From Lophius americanus (Eukaryota > Chordata > Actinopteri > Lophiiformes > Lophiidae): a stretch of 64,000 nucleotides of DNA. Within the stretch, counting starts at the first letter, position 1; each line of letters opens with the position of its first letter. Position numbers and translations under genes: made by a program. The DNA is taken from contig JBBDHG010000187.1 of NCBI GenBank assembly GCA_037951165.1, positions 1,495,501 through 1,559,500 of the forward strand, in the 5' to 3' direction. The notes beneath the pieces were generated by a model, which was not told the DNA's origin, made no database searches, and saw only the letters and a program-made list of their open reading frames with translations. Of this stretch, positions 49,901 to 60,575 are shown in pieces.

Positions 49901-52900
49901 AGAATATCATGACAGCTTGTATGTAAGATTTAATACCATATAGTGGAAATTGGAAAAATACTTTTTTTTGCTCATCTTCACATTTCCAAAATAACCCAAA
50001 CATCCAATACCAGCGGCAGCTAACTAGTATGACGTCACGTATGGAATTTCAGAAGACGGCAGTCCATCACTGATCAGCTGAGGTATGGACAGCCATGCCC
50101 CCCCCCAGTGACTGACATTAGCATTACAAAATGAAATCAGCATAAATAAAACCACTGCTGATTTTCTGAAGCACATGCTAGAGGTGCATGAGACATGAAG
50201 GCACAATAAGTATATTTCTATAGACCAGAGCGGCACAAAAAGGCTTCCCATTTCAACTACTCATTCAATTGCGACCCACAAAATCTTTTCCTGACATCCT
50301 TAAATGCATCCTTAATGGCCCATCCTATTACAAGATTAGTTGTGCACCTGTGAAATTTATATTGTTCTATCAAAACAGCACACACAGCCGTAATAGTCAC
50401 TCTCAGCAGCTGACGAGTGAAAGTGAAGTATCTCCGTTTCTTATAATAGGACACAGAACACATTTTTACTAAAAATGCTAATTTGAATGTCTGGCTCCAT
50501 TTGTGTTACTGTTACTATTATGTCCAACACTACAATAGTATTAATCACCACTTCTATTATTACAATTATAACCAGGATAGCTTTTACTCAAACAAACTGT
50601 AGTGCTCATACTGCTATGCCGCAGCTTTTGCCATAACGTCTTCTACCTCACAGCTTTTATCACAATAGATTTAATCACGACTGATCAAAAAGAAAACTAC
50701 TTCAGCTGCCAATGTTGCTAGGCAACAGGCGATGTTATTCATGATGCAAGGTTGAAAACAGGAAAAGCTTGTGATTTTCTCTGTAGACCAGACCCTTTCA
50801 TTTGACAGTGCTTAATGTAGCCTGGTCTTTGTTGTCCTGACAAAGATGTGGTCCCGAAGTTGGGCCATTTTCTCTTAGGGAACTTTCTATGGCACAAACA
50901 TTCTTCTGGTTTATTTTATACCCTCCATACTCATCTTAAAAAAACGACTGCTCAGAAGGAACCCACCGTGATTGGGTATCAATGCACCAGTAGAGCAGCA
51001 TTTGCTGTAGCCCCACCTGACACCTGAAACGCCATAATTTGAGTCTGAAACTTCCAGAAAACAGTCGACTGTTCCCTTATGGTTGGGGGTGAGTTGTTCC
51101 AGGCACGTCCAACTGGGAGGAGAACCCGGGTTGGACACAGAACCTGAGAGATTCTCTCGAGGGATTATACGTATATCTGGCCTGGGAACTCTTCGGGATC
51201 CCCAAGGATGAGCTGAAGAGTGATGCTGGGGAGAATGAGAACTGGAACACCCTTCTTAGCTAGCTGCCACCATGTCCAGATAATCAGAAGGAAATGGAAG
51301 GTTGGATGGATTGATGGATGGACTGTTTGAATCATTAGTCATTTAATGGTTGCTCTTTTTGCATCGTATCACACAGTGTATATCCATCCACCATGTTCTG
51401 TGACTGCTTATCCTGTGCCGGGTCATGGGGGGGTTGTATACTAAACCAACTGACAGTGGACGAGAAGCAGTGCACCCACTGAACAAGTCGCCCGTTCGTC
51501 ATGGAGCCGACACAGAGACAAACAACTATTCACATTCACATCTATAGGCAATTTAAAGTCGCCAATTCACCGGATTTTATACAATAATGTCGATATTGTG
51601 TTTATTCAAAAAGCTAGTCTACATACCATGATATAAACTGTTTTATCTACAGCCGTTTTCTAATATCACCTATAAGGTAATGCCAGTCTATTCTCGGGTT
51701 GGTACTGCAGGCTTACAGCATCATATCAAGGGTAAACCAACTAGCCCAAGCCCCTAACCATACACATTGTACTTACCATTGCATATGATCTCTCTCTCAA
51801 CCGTGGTCAGTTCCTCTTTGAAGCCAGTGAAGTACTTGTTGAGTGCCCACACAAAGGCCTGGTAGGTTCTGAAAGGAGGCTCAGAGCTCTTCTTGGAGCT
51901 GCAGGAGGAACCGGAACCTGATGGGCTGGCCTCGAAGCTGTACCCCGTCACCTCATCTATGAACCTTGTGAGCCTGAACACTGCCTGCCCGTACACAGCG
52001 ATATGTTCCAGCACAGAGCGCAGACAGTTCTGCAGCGCAGAAGGAGAAGAGACTCATTTTAAAGAAGACAGAAAAGGCATTTATTAAGATAGAATCGAAG
52101 AGATTTTGAGATGTTCGACTCACACTTGTCAAGTGAGTAACCACCACGTTGTTCCTTACTGACACTTTTCCTTCATGCTGTTGGAATATAAAGTGTTTCT
52201 TAACCCCGGAGAGGAGCCTGTAACACAACCGCCTTACAGTCAAAATTACTGCTCACAATAAATGAAGGCGTGAATATGAGACTGTAAAGGAAAACACAAA
52301 CAAGATAATAAATGGTCCAACATGCTAGAAAGTAGACCAAGTTCATTGGATGAGAATAGTATAATAAAAAGCATTATTACATCTTACCACAATGTCTCCC
52401 GGATTACTTGACTCTCTGTGACAAAGGCCTTTTCTTCTGGTATATACAATGGATCGGTGTTATACAAGTGCTGATCCCTAAGGAGAGACCGCAACATTTT
52501 ATATCGCTTCAACTCACATATCTATGTTCTTTCCTAGATAATTAGAACTTCTTATAACACTCAAAAATATAATCTATGGATCTTTTTTTTTTTTAATATG
52601 ATGGTTTTTCTCTTGAAATAATGTTAATTCAGTCCAAACACTTGTACTCTACACCCATAGTTTTATAATGCACGTCAAATATAAACATGAATGAAAATGT
52701 AAAACATAATTATCACTGCATCCATAATATATCATAAAATCAGTCAGTTTGGTGCCTTACCACACATTGAGCAAGTTGGAGTGTAAATGCAAGCTGTGAG
52801 GGAAACGAGGAGCATGAGCCACCCAGTAGGGTGTCACAACGTGCTGCTCAAGCCAGGCCCGAGCTTCAGGCTCACCCACTGGAAAAACACAAAGTGGGAT

Positions 52901-55653
52901 TATCGAAAAGAACTTCTTAGTAGATTATCAGATTCCTTAAACCGCTCAATCTATATTTACTTCATAATAATTGGGGCTTCAACAACCTATTTTTCATTAT
53001 ATTATCTTGATTAGTGATCTGTCCGTACCGGCCCATGTAACTGGGACCGTCTTGTCGATGTTGTCTTGGTCTTCTAGTGGCGTTCTGTCCAACTGGATCC
53101 CAGAGTCTTCCCTGCTGATTGGTTGATGACGGTCTTCCTCCTCACTCTCCTCCTCAGACCAATCCTGAAATACAGTGAATATTGTTTAATTTCTGCTGAA
53201 CTGCGTATTTCACAGCTTTGCACACCATACCGCTGCTTGACCAACATTTTCCTTCATTCTATTTTTAATTTTATTAAAGGTTTGTGATATTGATTAGCAC
53301 ATTTTGAACCTCAGCATAGTTATCTTCAAATTCAGCATGTCTATGATTCACTCACAGGGGTATCTGGATATGGTCCAATGTCAACATCCTCCCCCTCAAT
53401 CAGATATTTAGCCCAATCAAAGTGGTCCTCCTCTTCTGCATAGATAAAATGGCATAATAATGATTATCATAGACATATATGTGCTTTAAAATGATTTAAA
53501 ACTTTCACGAGTGATCATCTCACCGGCTTCTTTTACCCTGGGTCGTTCAGTAAATTCTGTGTTTGAGGGGGAGTCCGACAAGAGGAGCAGCAATGACAAT
53601 ACGCTGTAGTGTACATCAGTCTGCCAAAAATAAAAATAAAAATAGATGTAACATTTATTGTCAAGACATTGAAGGTTAAGTCTGAAGAAACATGGGCCAG
53701 GATGAAAGGCATCCAAAAGAGATTTGTAAGATTACGCCAGTACACTGTCTCTGCCATACCTGTGTACCATCTGTGTTCGGTAAAGGTGAGTTCAGAAACT
53801 CTTCGGTCAACCTCATCCAGCTTTCTGCTTTTCTCAATTCTGAGTGGACCATAAGCTTTTCATGGATTCTGAAATACAAAGCAGAATACAAATTTCCCGC
53901 AAAAGACATTTGAGTGAGACAGTTCAGATTGTCCCTAACAAATCTGATCATTTTGCCTCGACTGTTGAAATTCATCTTTACATGTAATCCATATATGACA
54001 TCGATGTAAATATAACTGTATCGTAAAGCCATTTTACAAGAAGCATGCTGATGAACAGTAGAAAATGTCATTTGTATGCCAATTTATAATCAATATATTA
54101 AAGAAGAATGATGCAGACATTCATTTATAGCAAATTTCTGCTGTGGTTATAGTGGTGTGGTGACACTGTCAACATATTTCAGGTTGATGCCATGAAGGGA
54201 ATAAAAGATTTGATGGGAGCATTTCCCATTTAATAATTTAATTGGAAACATTGCCAACGACATTGTCCCTCAATATTTGGCTTTTGAAATTTGTCACCTT
54301 TTGTAAGCAAAACATTGATGTGATCGCACTCAGTGGGAGAAAACCACATGATCTCACTGTTGACACAGTTGTCACATCAGCAGGAATCATTTATATATCT
54401 CATTTAGGACCACAAATGAAAGTTGCAAAATTGGGTAGGAAAATATCAGATTCCACTTGATAATTACTGTTGATATTGTCACGAAAAAACATCAAACCTG
54501 AGTGATATATGAACATAAAAAATAGATTTGTGCCATAATAAGTTCTTCCTAAAATGGGAAAAATAGTAGCGTTGGGGAGGCTTAACCTGTAGGTTTACTG
54601 ATCAAATTAACGGGATTAATAATAAGACACAATCAGATAAATAGATAATTTGCATATACATTTCAATCATAAATTTTGATTGATTATGTTGACCATTTTA
54701 CCTTCATATTTCTCATAGTTATAAAAAAATAAAAAGATAACAACAACCAGATATTCTTTATGAGAATCCTGTTACTCCTTGTCATCAAAACTTCCTGGCT
54801 GAGGCCACTGCCCCCAATAATTAAAGTAAAAATTAAACTCATGTTCCACGTAGAAAATATAACTGCAAAATTGCAATTGAAAACAGGTAATTCTGACTAC
54901 ATTGTTTCAAATTAACATACAAGAGTTGATCAGCAATTTAAATATACTGTTGGCTCTATAGGTGTGCTGGAGTAGAATAGTTTGTGCATATAGATGTAGG
55001 GTTGGATGCTTATTTGTGTTCATCTAACTACATACATTATATACAGATTATATAAAGATTAATACTTGAACTGTTGTCCACTGTGGATGTGGACAACAAC
55101 TAAACTCATTGCTTTTATGGCTCTCCTAAGACTGATGAGTTTCAGTTGGACTGCACACCAAGTTGCACAGACTCGGGGAATTTATGATTTAAATTTACCT
55201 TTTTTTTATGACTTCAATGTCTCTTTAATTGTTTCAAGTATAGAAAATACAAGAATGTTTGTATATTTTACGAAGCCAAATTGCAATATAGGACTGTGAT
55301 ATGCTACACTTATAGCTTTACAGATGACTAATTTGTTGCAATGGATACATTACAAGATTTACTGACCCACTTATACTGCGTTGGATTTTATGGCTGTCCA
55401 CGTCCAAGAAACGATGAAATCTGTCAGAAAAAAACGAGACTATCACTGACATCACTGTTTGAATCTAATGTTTGTTTATATGTTAGCAAGCTAACAAGTT
55501 AGCTCGCATCTCAAGTCACCTGAAATTTGACCAGGCAAATTTTAGTGCCATCTGAAAGTTCTGGTCTTCCTCATCCTCCACCCCGCTGAGGATTCGTATC
55601 AACGTCTTCGTTTCCCTCTCTGTCTCCTTTTCGAAGGTGCTCCAGTGTGTCAT
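43916..55653 (-). CDS. tubgcp5: Gamma-tubulin complex component 5 (GCP5)
   Basis: There are twenty-three coding exons, in transcript order: 55520-55653, 55367-55420, 53760-53868, 53524-53620, 53356-53435, 53029-53164, 52761-52878, 52388-52477, 52124-52217, 51777-52029, 49566-49768, 49354-49469, 49014-49282, 48738-48936, 47291-47479, 47035-47217, 46845-46929, 46643-46763, 45965-46116, 45083-45208, 44900-44988, 44051-44151 and 43916-43962. They total 3045 nt, or 1014 residues (human 1024), in frame. The protein starts MTHWSTFEKETERETKTL (A at -3). An acidic linker (DWSEEESEEED) is followed by the N-terminal GRIP1 domain from about residue 270 (LLSGVKKHFIFQQHEGKVSV). The C-terminal gamma-tubulin-binding GRIP2 domain starts at about residue 650 (LYLEQSDFHERF, then VPWPVDIVISSECQKIYNQV). 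GCP5 is a minor subunit of the gamma-tubulin ring complex that nucleates microtubules at centrosomes. The intron between exons 13 and 14 is only 77 nt. Exon 2 uses donor GTCAGT; two weaker GTs just before it would break the frame. Confidence 0.96.
44278..44797 (-). mobile_element. Tc1-like element, internally deleted, between tubgcp5 exons
   Basis: Inverted ends are 'accagtcagccataacatta' (44287-44306) and 'ggtaataatgtaatggctga' (44768-44787). On the minus strand a frame reads VVAIYQRRQGRLWLIDAWGD and 'RELARAVLSNR', then 'ERKVSEHTESHR'. This matches the N-terminal DNA-binding half of Tc1 transposases ('GRPRLIDARGERRLARVVRSNR...KVSEHTVHR'). The catalytic half is missing, so it cannot transpose itself. 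It lies in the intron between tubgcp5 coding exons 21 and 22. Confidence 0.8.
45240..45900. repeat. Composite of dispersed fish repeats in tubgcp5 intron
   Basis: At 45270-45360 the phrase 'caagtcaatttatttggaaa' begins a common short repeat ('tcaactttatttatatagcac..aaagtgctt'). From 45445 to 45690 'aggccaggatggagagatgt', 'tatagtccagcctgtaggtg' and 'acaaa/ataaaagcatgagtgacctg' resemble another common family. The 152-residue open frame on the minus strand (45450-45908) falls in this repeat and is not a supported gene. Confidence 0.5.
51100..51332 (+). mobile_element. Rex3-like LINE 3' end
   Basis: The text 'cgtccaactgggaggagaac', 'gagagattctctcgagggat', 'tctggcctgggaactcttcg' and 'ggatccccaaggatgagctg' leads into a tail 'ggttggatggattgatggat' (51302-51321). 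RTE-clade Rex3 elements of teleosts have this 3' text and end in GATG-type short repeats. It is truncated and non-coding, in the intron between tubgcp5 exons 10 and 11. Confidence 0.7.
51372..51580 (+). repeat. Dispersed repeat, relative of 40540-40680
   Basis: It contains 'gtgactgcttatcctgtgcc', 'cacagagacaaacaactatt' and 'ataggcaatttaaagtcgcc', matching the family at 40540-40680. Here the copy is longer and follows 40 bp after the Rex3-like tail. Confidence 0.6.
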
Positions 55654-55965
55654 GGTGATGTTGACAGTTAGCTCGGCGTTACTTGAAGCTAGTTATCTTT
55701 GAAATTTGGCGTTACCCTGTTACTTTTGCTATCTCGCGTGCTGAGGCGCGTAAAGAAATCAACTTGACATATGTTTTTGAATACGCAGATGATGCATCGA
55801 TTCCTCGATAGATAACACTATTCATAATGAATAAGGCTTTCGCCAGCTCTCCATTGATATCTTTACTGCCGCGCAAGATTTGCAAGACAACAAACTAGGG
55901 TCACTGGGCATGCGCGTAATCACGTGCGTAATTTCCCGTAATTTCCCATGATGCATTGCGTTCTA
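55654..55965. promoter_or_regulatory. tubgcp5: tubgcp5 promoter with ZNF143-type site
   Basis: The 635 bp between the tubgcp5 start (55653, minus) and the chst7 start (56289, plus) is a head-to-head arrangement. At 55940-55960 the sequence aatttcccatgatgcattgc plus g closely follows the long ZNF143/SBS consensus (AATTCCCAGCATGCATTGCG type), a known housekeeping promoter element. A partial extra copy 'gtaatttcccgtaatttccc' precedes it (55928-55947). A CACGTG core is at 55921-55926. TATA boxes are not evident. Whether the two genes share it is unproven. Confidence 0.5.
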
Positions 55966-56288
55966 GTAAGATTAGGAAAAGGTATCTCTGATTTCCCATA
56001 TAATCACTCTCATTATCAGACTATTTTATTAAACAAAACCTCACCAAAAGTTGTCGGAATTACTACTGTAAACGGCTTTAACGCAATTATTTGTGTGAAA
56101 AGAAAGCTGATACTATGCTTTTACTTTAATGGGGCGTGGTTAAATCCTATTCACACACACACAGAATCGCTCACATACACGCTGCTTCCCACTGGTCGCT
56201 CACACCCACGGCAGCGAGAACGGTTCACACAAAGCGCCGTGCAGACCTCCTCCAAGCACCGGCCGCCCTCCTCTCCCGGGGAAAGGAA

Positions 56289-57551
56289 ATGAGGAGACTA
56301 AATAAAAAGTATTTGCTTTTGATCCTTGCATATTCGGGTTTGCTTCTGCTAATCCCGTACGTGTTAGATTACCGGGATAAATCTGCTCAGTATGCGAGAC
56401 GTGGTTCGCCGCAGCAGGCGCTCAGATGCCCAGATTTGGAGAACACGGTAGCGCAGATGTGGGGAAACAGTTACAACTCTAACGGTAGTGAAGAGACGGA
56501 GCACGCAGTCAGCAGTCAGTCACGGACCCACGTCTATTTACACGCCACATGGAGGACCGGCTCCTCGTTTTTGGGGGAGTTGTTCAACCAGCACCCTGAT
56601 GTTTTCTACCTCTATGAACCCATGTGGCACATCTGGCAGGCTCTGTACCCGGGAGATGCGACCAGCCTCCAGGGCGCAGTGCGGGACATGATGAACGCAC
56701 TGTACCGCTGCGACTTCTCCGTCCTCAAACTCTACGCCGGCTCGCAGAATATCACCACCGCCTTCATATTCGGCTGGAAGATGAACAAGGTGATCTGCTC
56801 GCAGCCGCTGTGTGAGGCGCACAAGCGCAACGAAATCGGGCTGGTAAAAGAGGACCAGTGTGCAAAGTGCCAGAAGCGGGACATCAGGGAGTTGGAGAAG
56901 GAGTGTAAAAAGTACCCGGTGATGGTGATCAAGGGAGTCCGCGTTCTGGACCTGAGCACACTGGTTCCTCTGATCAGAGACCCGGCTATTAACCTCCAGA
57001 TCGTTCAGCTCTTCAGAGATCCGAGGGCCGTCCACAACTCGCGCCTGAAGTCTAAGCAGGCTCTGGTGAAGGAGAGCATCCAGGTGCTGAGGAGTAGGAG
57101 GCAGAGCGACAAGTACAAGCGGCTGCTGATGCCGAGCGCTAAGGTGAACCGAGCCGAGGGTTACGTCTCCACCGCCATGGAGCTCATCTGTGATAACTGG
57201 CTCAGCGACATGACGCTGGTGAAGAACGCACCTCCCTGGGTGAGGAGGAACTATCTACGGATCCGCTATGAAGATCTGGTCCTGCATCCTTTGGAGGAAC
57301 TTCATAGGCTCTACCGCTTCTCCAACCTGTCCACCTCCGACGCCCTGGAGAAGTTTGTGCAGAACATGACGCATGGTCAGGGATACTCATCGGACAGGCC
57401 CTTCCTGATATCATCCCGGGACGCAAAAGAGGCGATCTATGCCTGGAGGGAGAGACTGAACGTGGAACAGATAAATCAGGTGGAGACATACTGCAGCGAG
57501 GTCATGAAGCAGCTGGGCTATCAGAGAAACCGTGTGGACAAAACGACATGA
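56289..57551 (+). CDS. chst7: Carbohydrate sulfotransferase 7 (chondroitin/GlcNAc 6-O)
   Basis: This single-exon gene encodes 420 residues. It is a type II Golgi membrane protein: a short cytosolic MRRLNKK, an anchor at residues 8-26 (YLLLILAYSGLLLLIPYVL), a stem, then the sulfotransferase domain from about residue 82. The PAPS 5'-phosphosulfate loop is RTGSSFL (89-95) and the 3'-phosphate motif is LFRDPRAVHNSRL (241-253). NxS/T glycosylation sites are at 154, 346 and 359. CHST7 is known to transfer sulfate from PAPS to the 6-position of GalNAc/GlcNAc in chondroitin and related glycans. CHST7 fits better than CHST2 because of 'GELFNQHPDVFYLYEPMWH' and 'VQLFRDPRAVHNSRLKS'. It is shorter than human CHST7 (486), mainly in the stem and loops. 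ATG 56289 (G at -3) was chosen over the upstream frame, which starts at a GTG at 56136 and would put 51 residues before the anchor. AATAAA near 58137 is a candidate poly(A) signal. Confidence 0.9.
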   Translation: MRRLNKKYLLLILAYSGLLLLIPYVLDYRDKSAQYARRGSPQQALRCPDLENTVAQMWGNSYNSNGSEETEHAVSSQSRTHVYLHATWRTGSSFLGELFNQHPDVFYLYEPMWHIWQALYPGDATSLQGAVRDMMNALYRCDFSVLKLYAGSQNITTAFIFGWKMNKVICSQPLCEAHKRNEIGLVKEDQCAKCQKRDIRELEKECKKYPVMVIKGVRVLDLSTLVPLIRDPAINLQIVQLFRDPRAVHNSRLKSKQALVKESIQVLRSRRQSDKYKRLLMPSAKVNRAEGYVSTAMELICDNWLSDMTLVKNAPPWVRRNYLRIRYEDLVLHPLEELHRLYRFSNLSTSDALEKFVQNMTHGQGYSSDRPFLISSRDAKEAIYAWRERLNVEQINQVETYCSEVMKQLGYQRNRVDKTT

Positions 57552-57814
57552 AGATGGATAAAGGTATGTTGAGATCAGCCAGAGGTTTTTGCTCTATAAG
57601 AAAACGGAAGTGTGGTGCATACACAGGGTATGTTCTCCAAACTACCCCCCTCTCAGTACAGGAAGTTGATGAAAAATGACACCCCTGTCCCATCTAAAAC
57701 CTCTGACCTCCCTCTATCCTGTCAGGGCTTAATTGAAAACAGAGCATCCACATGAGGATCAGTAGAATATTCTATTTTTAATCAATTTTAACTGAAGGCT
57801 ACAGTTTAACAACA

Positions 57815-57875
57815 ATCAGCCACGACATTTAATGCTATTTAATGGTTCTAGTGTTGTGGCTGGTCAGACTACATA
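57815..57875. mobile_element. Tiny Tc1-end MITE-like insertion
   Basis: 'aatcagccacgaca' (57818-57831) and 'tgttgtggctggt' (57853-57865) are imperfect inverted repeats only about 20 bp apart. Both resemble the termini of the Tc1-like family at 44278-44797 ('cagccataacatt' / 'taatggctga'). It is probably a deletion product consisting of little more than the two ends. Confidence 0.5.
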
Positions 57876-60417
57876 AACAGTGTCGGGGCAGTATTGATGT
57901 GTCTTGTTGCAATATTGATTTTTCCTGTTGAAACAAGAAAAAAGACACACATCCAAGCAATGAGAAATCACAATATTATGGTCCCATAAAGAAATTTTAA
58001 TACACATAAGTCAGCCGTAACTTTCAGACAAGTAGGGTTCATAAACAATTTGTAGGCAATATTGATGTTTTCTGTTGAACTTCGATAAGACATCCATCCA
58101 AACAAACAAATATCAACAATATTACAGTGCCATAAGAAATAAAAAGATGTTATGGACACTGATCAGCCATGCAGTAGAACTGGTTTTCTAAGGTTGAGAC
58201 TGATTGTGTTTTCACGGCTCACCAAAAAAGGCTCCCACTCTTCTTCCCACATTTCCCACACAGTTTCATTCTATGAACAGGTCCATGATGCAACTTTCAA
58301 TGCAGAAACCCAAAGTCTACAAGGCACCTTATTCTAAGGAAAACATTTTTTTTTTTGTTGAGGATATATTTTTATATTTCAATTAAACCTTGAGGGCCCT
58401 TTAAATTGTCTTTGATTAGATTGTCCTTGAAAAAATATGCAGCCACTCATTAAACAACACTAGTTGGTTTTGATTTTACAGCTCCACCTTATTATTGGAC
58501 TTTGCTTTTGATTTGTTAATTCAGCCAAGAACCTATTCCCTTGTAGTTGTCCTCTACTGGTTAATGAGTCACATGCCGGGCTTCTGTGAATGCATTACTA
58601 TCTGAATACAGGAAAGAGGATTTCATAGCTATCAGAGAAGGACAGTCGCAGAATTATATGTCCGCCCATAATGAACGACAGATCTGCTTTTCAATAGAGG
58701 CCTCTTTGTTTCCTCTTGTAATGGTTAGCTGGGGTCTGGCAGCGAGTGCCTCTGTCAAGAAGGGGCTCATTGTGAAGGGCTGTCCGTGACAGGGCAGAGC
58801 TTCCAGGGTTACCACCAGCCTGTCACCACCGGTTCTCACAAGTGAACCCTTTAGAGCTGAGCTGCCTGCAAGTCGCCAGCATGGAGCACAAACAGGGTGT
58901 GAGTCATTGGGTGTCTCTGGTTGCACTGCCCCCACCCTCACACTTTGACTGATCAAGCTGGTGGTAAATATTATAAGTCCAACTGAAACAGTTTTTTTAT
59001 GATCTTGGTATCGTTCCGCAGCCAACTGTGACATGACTTAAAGGAGCAGTTCATCCAGAAATGAAAATTCCGTCATTGCAGTAATAATAATGTTAATCTT
59101 AAAGTTATTTATCACGTTACACAGTAAATACATACAATACAACATTGTGAAATGTATCTCTGGGTTTGACCTACTCATGCAGGTGGTTTCTCTGTTCACA
59201 AATCATCTCCTGGGCTTCTTCACAATGCGCTGCAGTATTCTCCGAAACAACGGAGGAAGATGGGGACTTATTTCAAGATTTAAAAAGCAAACAGAAAAAA
59301 AGCATGAAATGACTGCTGCAATGAAAGTTGGAATCCAAAGGCCTGTTTTTATGTCAACAGTTTTCAAGACATTTTGGTGGGGTTTGCTCTTTCATCTACA
59401 CAACAATAGTAGTTTTGTTACCCTCAAAACACTAACCTTCGACAACAGGTTCCAGAGGGTATGCTTTTGAAACCCCTACCTTTCACAAAGCTGTGGAAAC
59501 TGGCAAGCGGAAATTCAGTAGGAAAATTCCGACTAAACCCGCTTTGTGCATGGCTATGTATGGTGTATGGCTAATATGTTTATAGCGCAATAGCCACGTT
59601 AGACAGAACAATTAAAACATAGATGACTATTAAGTTTGGTATGAGATGGAGACTGTTCGGAGTTCCTAAACGCTCCTCCAACAAGCTGTAGAGTTGCTGC
59701 ACCTCTTAGTCTGATCTAAACTCGTTGATATATCTAACCTTATCCCTAAACCTGCACCATAGTCTCAGGGAAAAAGGATCAGATGGACATAACTGAGAAG
59801 TACCACCGGCAACTGTTGGGGGCCCTGTAGGCTCAGATCAAACCAGACACAATAGATGTATAAGGACAGATGAATTAGAATAAAATGAAGTGAAAAAGTA
59901 AAAAAACTCTCCATCCACTTGCCACAATGTATTCAATGGACTCATATACCACTATATATCCTCCATCACTGCCTATTTTTATTCACCATTTCCATTATCA
60001 CAACCTCCAAAACCGTAGTCCATCCGTTTCACTCTGCAGCGCTATCTCACGGACGTATCAAAGATAAGGGAAATATACCATAAGTGTGGGTTTTCTGTGA
60101 TAAGCAGAGACAAACTCGCAACTCTCTCTAACTTTCATGTGGAAAAGTTACACTATCAAGTACTGGCCTGGCATGAAGACTGCAGCCCTCTCAGTCGTTT
60201 TTGCAGATCCATGTGTATGAGGATCATTTTCACGTTGCTTTCACAATGTTAGTGTATGAATGTGAAACGTTTTGAAAAGCACGGGAAACTGTTTTTTTTT
60301 TTTTTTAATAAAACAGTGTCATATTAAATCCCCGGAGGCCCAGAGAACCACTCTAAAATGGAAAATGCGTTATTTACTGTTTTTACTGTTGTCCCTGGAG
60401 ATCCTAATTTTTACCAC

Positions 60418-60575
60418 TGCAGAACAGGAACACCCCTATTTTGGAGATGCTCCGACCCAGTCATCTGGCCAGCAAAATCTGACTCATGTCAAAGTTACTC
60501 AGATCCTAACCTTTGCATAATTTTGCCTTTGTTCACTCTCTTTCTGATGTTACCCATCAGTGGTTTTAATAATAA
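60418..60575 (-). mobile_element. Tc1-like element terminal fragment
   Basis: 'ggaacacccctattttggag', 'atgctccgacccagtcatct' and the end 'acccatcagtggttttaata' correspond to the last third of the 44278-44797 family ('tgccgttctggagatgctct', 'gacccagttgtatagccatc', 'cctgtcactggtaataatg'). No coding frame is intact. Confidence 0.65.

Noticed and set aside
56136..56288. 51-residue N-terminal extension of chst7
   Set aside because: It begins at a GTG, not ATG, and would place the signal anchor deep inside the protein. ATG 56289 gives the usual type II layout.
56538..57035. 165-residue open frame on the minus strand opposite chst7
   Set aside because: It is the antisense shadow of a GC-rich coding exon and resembles no protein family.
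58654..59470. Two 126-residue open frames right of chst7
   Set aside because: They have no recognisable domains, splice sites or codon pattern, and one overlaps a common fish repeat near 59042.
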